Shown here: positions 32,428-34,668 of the stretch, piece after piece
How the letters are laid out: every line of letters starts with the position of its first letter
How positions within the stretch are numbered: the stretch's first letter is position 1
Origin: Clostridia bacterium
GTDB lineage: Bacteria > Bacillota > Clostridia > Christensenellales > Aristaeellaceae
Assembly (NCBI GenBank): GCA_030530315.1
Contig: JAUMVG010000002.1
Location: 99,691-134,358, forward strand
DNA length: 34,668 bases
Direction: 5' to 3'
Notes under the pieces: generated by a model
Database searches by the model: none
The model's input: only the letters and a program-made list of their open reading frames with translations
Told to the model about the DNA's origin: nothing
Program-made: the position numbers and the translations under genes

Positions 32428-32444
32428 ATGTTCTTTGAGAACAT
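32428..32444. other. Short inverted repeat near the L,D-transpeptidase stop
   Basis: ATGTTCT and AGAACAT flank TTG, forming a perfect 17-base dyad 33 bases beyond the stop of the minus-strand gene. It could be a protein-binding site or a weak terminator. Confidence 0.3.
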
Positions 32445-32476
32445 TCAGAAAAACATCATAAGTAATGTTGACCGCG

Positions 32477-34258
32477 TCAATGGGACTTGCCTGCGCCTTC
32501 TTCGTCTGCGCTGTCGAGGATCAGCCGCTGCAGGGCGCTGCTCACGTCTCCGTTGTCCGACAGGCCCCTTGCTTCGAGGAACAGCCTGATGGCGTCCGCG
32601 GTTTCCCCATCGAAGCGCCCATGGCTGGGGCCCTCGTAGCAGCCGAGGGCGATCAGCGCACGCTGAATCGCCGCCACGGCGGGGCTCTCGTCGCCTTCGC
32701 ACAGCGTCACCCGCGTGCCGGTGATGGCGTCGCTTTCAAAGATCGCCTCCTGGAGCGTTTCTGAGGCCTCGCCGGTGGGGGTCAAGCCGACGGCCTCCTG
32801 GTAGGCGCAGACCGCTTCGGCGGTTGTTTCGTCGTATTGCAGGCCGATCGCGCCGGTGTAGAAGCCCAGGGCGCGAAGGCGCATTTGCAGCGTCGGCACC
32901 GCTTCACCAAAGCAGTGGGTGTTCAGCGCGGCGGAGGCCGCGATGTCCACGCGATGTCCCCAAAAGCATTCGGAGACCTCGCTGCGGGAGATGTTCAGGT
33001 GGATGTTGGCGATATAGCCCGCACGTCCGCCGTAGTCCACCCGGCTCCAGCCGACCTTTCGCTCGATCAGCTGTACCGGCGTGTTCCTGTGAACGGTGGT
33101 CAGCTTGCGGCTGAAGGACGAGGCCGCCTGAAAGAGGGGCGCCTCGTTGATCGTGACCGCGGTGACGGATTCATAGCTCAGCGTGGCCTGCTCGATGCCG
33201 CCCTCGGGGAAACGCTCCGTGAGAGTGCGATGCAGCGCTTCCACGGCGCCGCGAAGCTCAGGACCGGCCTGCTGGCTGGGCTCTGCGCCCGTGCATTCGC
33301 AGAAGGTGCGCACCGACTGCGCCAGCGCGTCGGAGTAGACGCCGTCCGCCATGCCGCCGTAGAGGCCGATGTCCCCGAGCCTTTCCTGGAGGGCGACGAC
33401 CAGAGGCCCTCGCATGCCGATGTCCAGCACAGTATCGTCTGCGACGGGGCTGTCCTCATTCAGTATGGCGTCGATCTGCGCCTCGGTGGCGACGCCGGTA
33501 GCCGCCTCGCCGCGGGCAGCCTGGTAGCGCATAACGGATGTGAGGGTCGGCAGGTCATAGATCCCGGACACGCTGCCCGTGAGGAAGCCGAGGCCGCCCA
33601 AACGCTGTTGAAGCGCGGTGACGGCGTCGCCGCTGTCGCCGCGGCCCAATTCGCCCTCGCTGTGCGCGGCAAAGTCGCTTGATATGAACTGGTCGTAGGT
33701 CAGTCCGCAGTCTTCGGTGAAACTGCCGATGGCCAGCAGGCGCTTGAGCTCATCCCGGGGCTTTTCGCCGTAGAATATGCGCACCTCTGTGCCGACGGGA
33801 CAGTTGTCCGCGATCCACTTCGCGTCCTGCCAGTAGAGGCGGATGCAGCCGTGGGAGACCGCCTTGCCCATGCCGGAGGCCGCCTCCTGGTCCAGGGTGC
33901 TCATATCCTTCTCCGCGTAGGGGAGAGAGTGGAAGAGTATCGGGCCGCGGATGCGTGTGGCGTATTTTACGTAGCAGCGATAGCTGGTGATGTAATACCA
34001 CTCCACGCGGTCGGTATCCGGGCGGGTCTGCTCCATGTGAAAGGTGCCCTCGGGGGTGGCGTTGTTGGCACCGCTGGAACAGATCATCTGCCGCGCGACG
34101 GAGCCGTCCTGGGCATGGTAGACCGTGGTAATCTGGTTGAGCAGGTCCACCTCGATCCTGTAGGGATCGTTGTCTATCGCCAGGGCGTTGGTCGATCCCG
34201 CAAGGGAAAGCCCGAGCAGCGCCAGGACGGCGAACAGGCATATCAGGCGATTGTGCAT
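32477..34258 (-). CDS. L,D-transpeptidase (YkuD) with four PG-binding domains and an SH3b domain
   Basis: A 593-residue exported cell-wall enzyme that would make 3-3 peptidoglycan cross-links or attach proteins to the wall. A signal peptide covers about residues 1-27 (LICLFAVLALLGLSLAG core). The YkuD domain at about 33-175 has the catalytic motif SHGCIRL at 135-141 with C138 and H136. Then come two peptidoglycan-binding type 1 domains (about 208-340; ALQQRLGGLGF, ALQERLGDIGLY), an SH3b domain (about 370-435; GWSRVDYGGRAGYI) and two more PG-binding domains to the end. The frame extends 43 codons upstream but GGAGG lies 6 bases before the ATG at 34258, and the signal peptide starts there. It is convergent with the caspase/Ig gene and divergent from tRNA-Lys. 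Confidence 0.93.
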   Translation of the reverse strand: MHNRLICLFAVLALLGLSLAGSTNALAIDNDPYRIEVDLLNQITTVYHAQDGSVARQMICSSGANNATPEGTFHMEQTRPDTDRVEWYYITSYRCYVKYATRIRGPILFHSLPYAEKDMSTLDQEAASGMGKAVSHGCIRLYWQDAKWIADNCPVGTEVRIFYGEKPRDELKRLLAIGSFTEDCGLTYDQFISSDFAAHSEGELGRGDSGDAVTALQQRLGGLGFLTGSVSGIYDLPTLTSVMRYQAARGEAATGVATEAQIDAILNEDSPVADDTVLDIGMRGPLVVALQERLGDIGLYGGMADGVYSDALAQSVRTFCECTGAEPSQQAGPELRGAVEALHRTLTERFPEGGIEQATLSYESVTAVTINEAPLFQAASSFSRKLTTVHRNTPVQLIERKVGWSRVDYGGRAGYIANIHLNISRSEVSECFWGHRVDIAASAALNTHCFGEAVPTLQMRLRALGFYTGAIGLQYDETTAEAVCAYQEAVGLTPTGEASETLQEAIFESDAITGTRVTLCEGDESPAVAAIQRALIALGCYEGPSHGRFDGETADAIRLFLEARGLSDNGDVSSALQRLILDSADEEGAGKSH

Positions 34259-34313
34259 CTCTATCCTCCGGGAGTGTTTGGACTGGCGGCGATCAACGCC
34301 GGCCACACAGACA

Positions 34314-34342
34314 ATTTTATTGTTTTCCGGCTGCAAATGCAA
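34314..34342 (-). promoter_or_regulatory. Promoter of the L,D-transpeptidase gene
   Basis: Read on the minus strand: TTGCAT (34342-34337), a 17-base spacer and TAAAAT (34319-34314), about 56 bases before the start codon. Confidence 0.75.
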
Positions 34343-34417
34343 TGCAGTGGCCGGCTTTTTACACAGAATATACAAAAATATGCGCACAAATAAACGTGCG
34401 CCAGAGGGCGAAATGTA

Positions 34418-34446
34418 TTGACAACTCCGCGGAAAAGAGTTATAAT
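34418..34446 (+). promoter_or_regulatory. Consensus sigma-A promoter of tRNA-Lys
   Basis: TTGACA (34418-34423), a 17-base spacer and TATAAT (34441-34446), ending 20 bases before the tRNA. Both hexamers match the consensus exactly, as for tRNA-Trp. Confidence 0.93.
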
Positions 34447-34466
34447 ACTCAAGTAGTCAAGGACAT

Positions 34467-34542
34467 GCACCATTAGCTCAGTTGGTAGAGCACCTGACTC
34501 TTAATCAGGGTGTCCAGGGTTCGAGCCCCTGATGGTGTACCA
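34467..34542 (+). tRNA. trnK: tRNA-Lys (anticodon CTT)
   Basis: A 76-base tRNA. The acceptor GCACCAT pairs with ATGGTGT through one G-T pair, the D-arm has AGCTCAGTTGGTAGAGC, the anticodon loop is CTCTTAA (anticodon CTT) and the T-arm has GGTTCGAGCCCC. Discriminator A and CCA are encoded. It has its own promoter and terminator. Confidence 0.97.
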
Positions 34543-34543
34543 A

Positions 34544-34573
34544 AAGCCAGCCGTTAGGCTGGCTTCATTGTTT
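34544..34573 (+). terminator. Terminator of tRNA-Lys
   Basis: A perfect 9-base stem, AAGCCAGCC (34544-34552) with GGCTGGCTT (34557-34565), has a GTTA loop and is followed by CATTGTTT. Confidence 0.88.
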
Positions 34574-34587
34574 ATCAGGGGCTCGAA
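34574..34587. repeat. Inverted copy of the tRNA-Lys T-arm segment
   Basis: ATCAGGGGCTCGAA is the exact reverse complement of the 14 bases at 34520-34533 inside the tRNA-Lys gene. It lies just after the terminator. The bases from 34588 to the window end contain no feature that I can support. Confidence 0.75.
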
Positions 34588-34668
34588 GGGCGGGGAGTGA
34601 ATGGAAGTCCAGTGGTTCTTTGTCAAATGTTGGGGTAAGGAGCGAGAGAGAGCAGGATTCTGGCTCTG

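Noticed and set aside
34601-34668. An open frame starting with ATG at 34601 and running off the right edge
   Set aside because: Only 22 codons are visible, the GGGGAG site is too close to the ATG, and no family can be recognised.

Overview
The window is a GC-rich chromosomal segment that most likely comes from an anaerobic Firmicute of the class Clostridia, perhaps near Christensenellales or Oscillospirales. This rests on strong AGGAGG-type ribosome binding sites, sigma-A-like promoters with 17-base spacers, Firmicute-type families (TmcAL, MnmM, a DUF6465-like protein, TlyA, a YkuD L,D-transpeptidase) and secreted proteins with long Thr/Pro/Ala linkers. The placement is inferred from gene content; no rRNA gene is present.

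Layout. Bases 1-1625 are visibly more AT-rich than the rest. They hold the end of an unrecognised gene and a tyrosine recombinase whose stop codon lies 44 bases from the 3' end of a tRNA-Trp(CCA) gene, which looks like the edge of an integrated element. From about 1.9 to 11.1 kb is housekeeping DNA: an orphan precorrin-8X methylmutase-like protein, a phosphoglycolate phosphatase, then a co-directional run of methyltransferase, Hsp33, a TPR protein, a HEAT-repeat protein, a membrane zinc-ribbon/TPR protein and a tRNA-dihydrouridine synthase, followed by a histone H1-like DUF6465-type protein. From 11.3 to 15.8 kb a minus-strand run carries mannose-6-phosphate isomerase, a CNNM/CBS membrane protein and RNase R.

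From 16 to 21.8 kb are a Cas4-like nuclease fused to an XPD/DinG-type Fe-S helicase, a thymidine kinase fused to a GNAT acetyltransferase, TmcAL, a MITE-like inverted repeat and TlyA. From 21.9 to 27.4 kb are a secreted CAP/SCP protein, a MATE transporter, MnmM and an ABC half-transporter. The last 7 kb hold a 1502-residue secreted protein (SH3b domain, Thr/Pro/Ala stalk, about ten Ig-like modules, C-terminal caspase-like domain), a convergent multi-domain L,D-transpeptidase, and a tRNA-Lys(CTT) gene.

How they fit together. RNA and translation functions dominate the housekeeping genes (two tRNAs, Dus, TmcAL, TlyA, MnmM, RNase R). A second theme is the cell envelope (L,D-transpeptidase, CAP protein, caspase/Ig protein, MATE, ABC and CNNM proteins). 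The most notable items are the secreted caspase-like Ig-array protein, the thymidine kinase-GNAT fusion, the nuclease-helicase fusion, the CbiC-like protein that seems to lack its catalytic histidine, and the three-gene repeat-scaffold cassette downstream of hslO.
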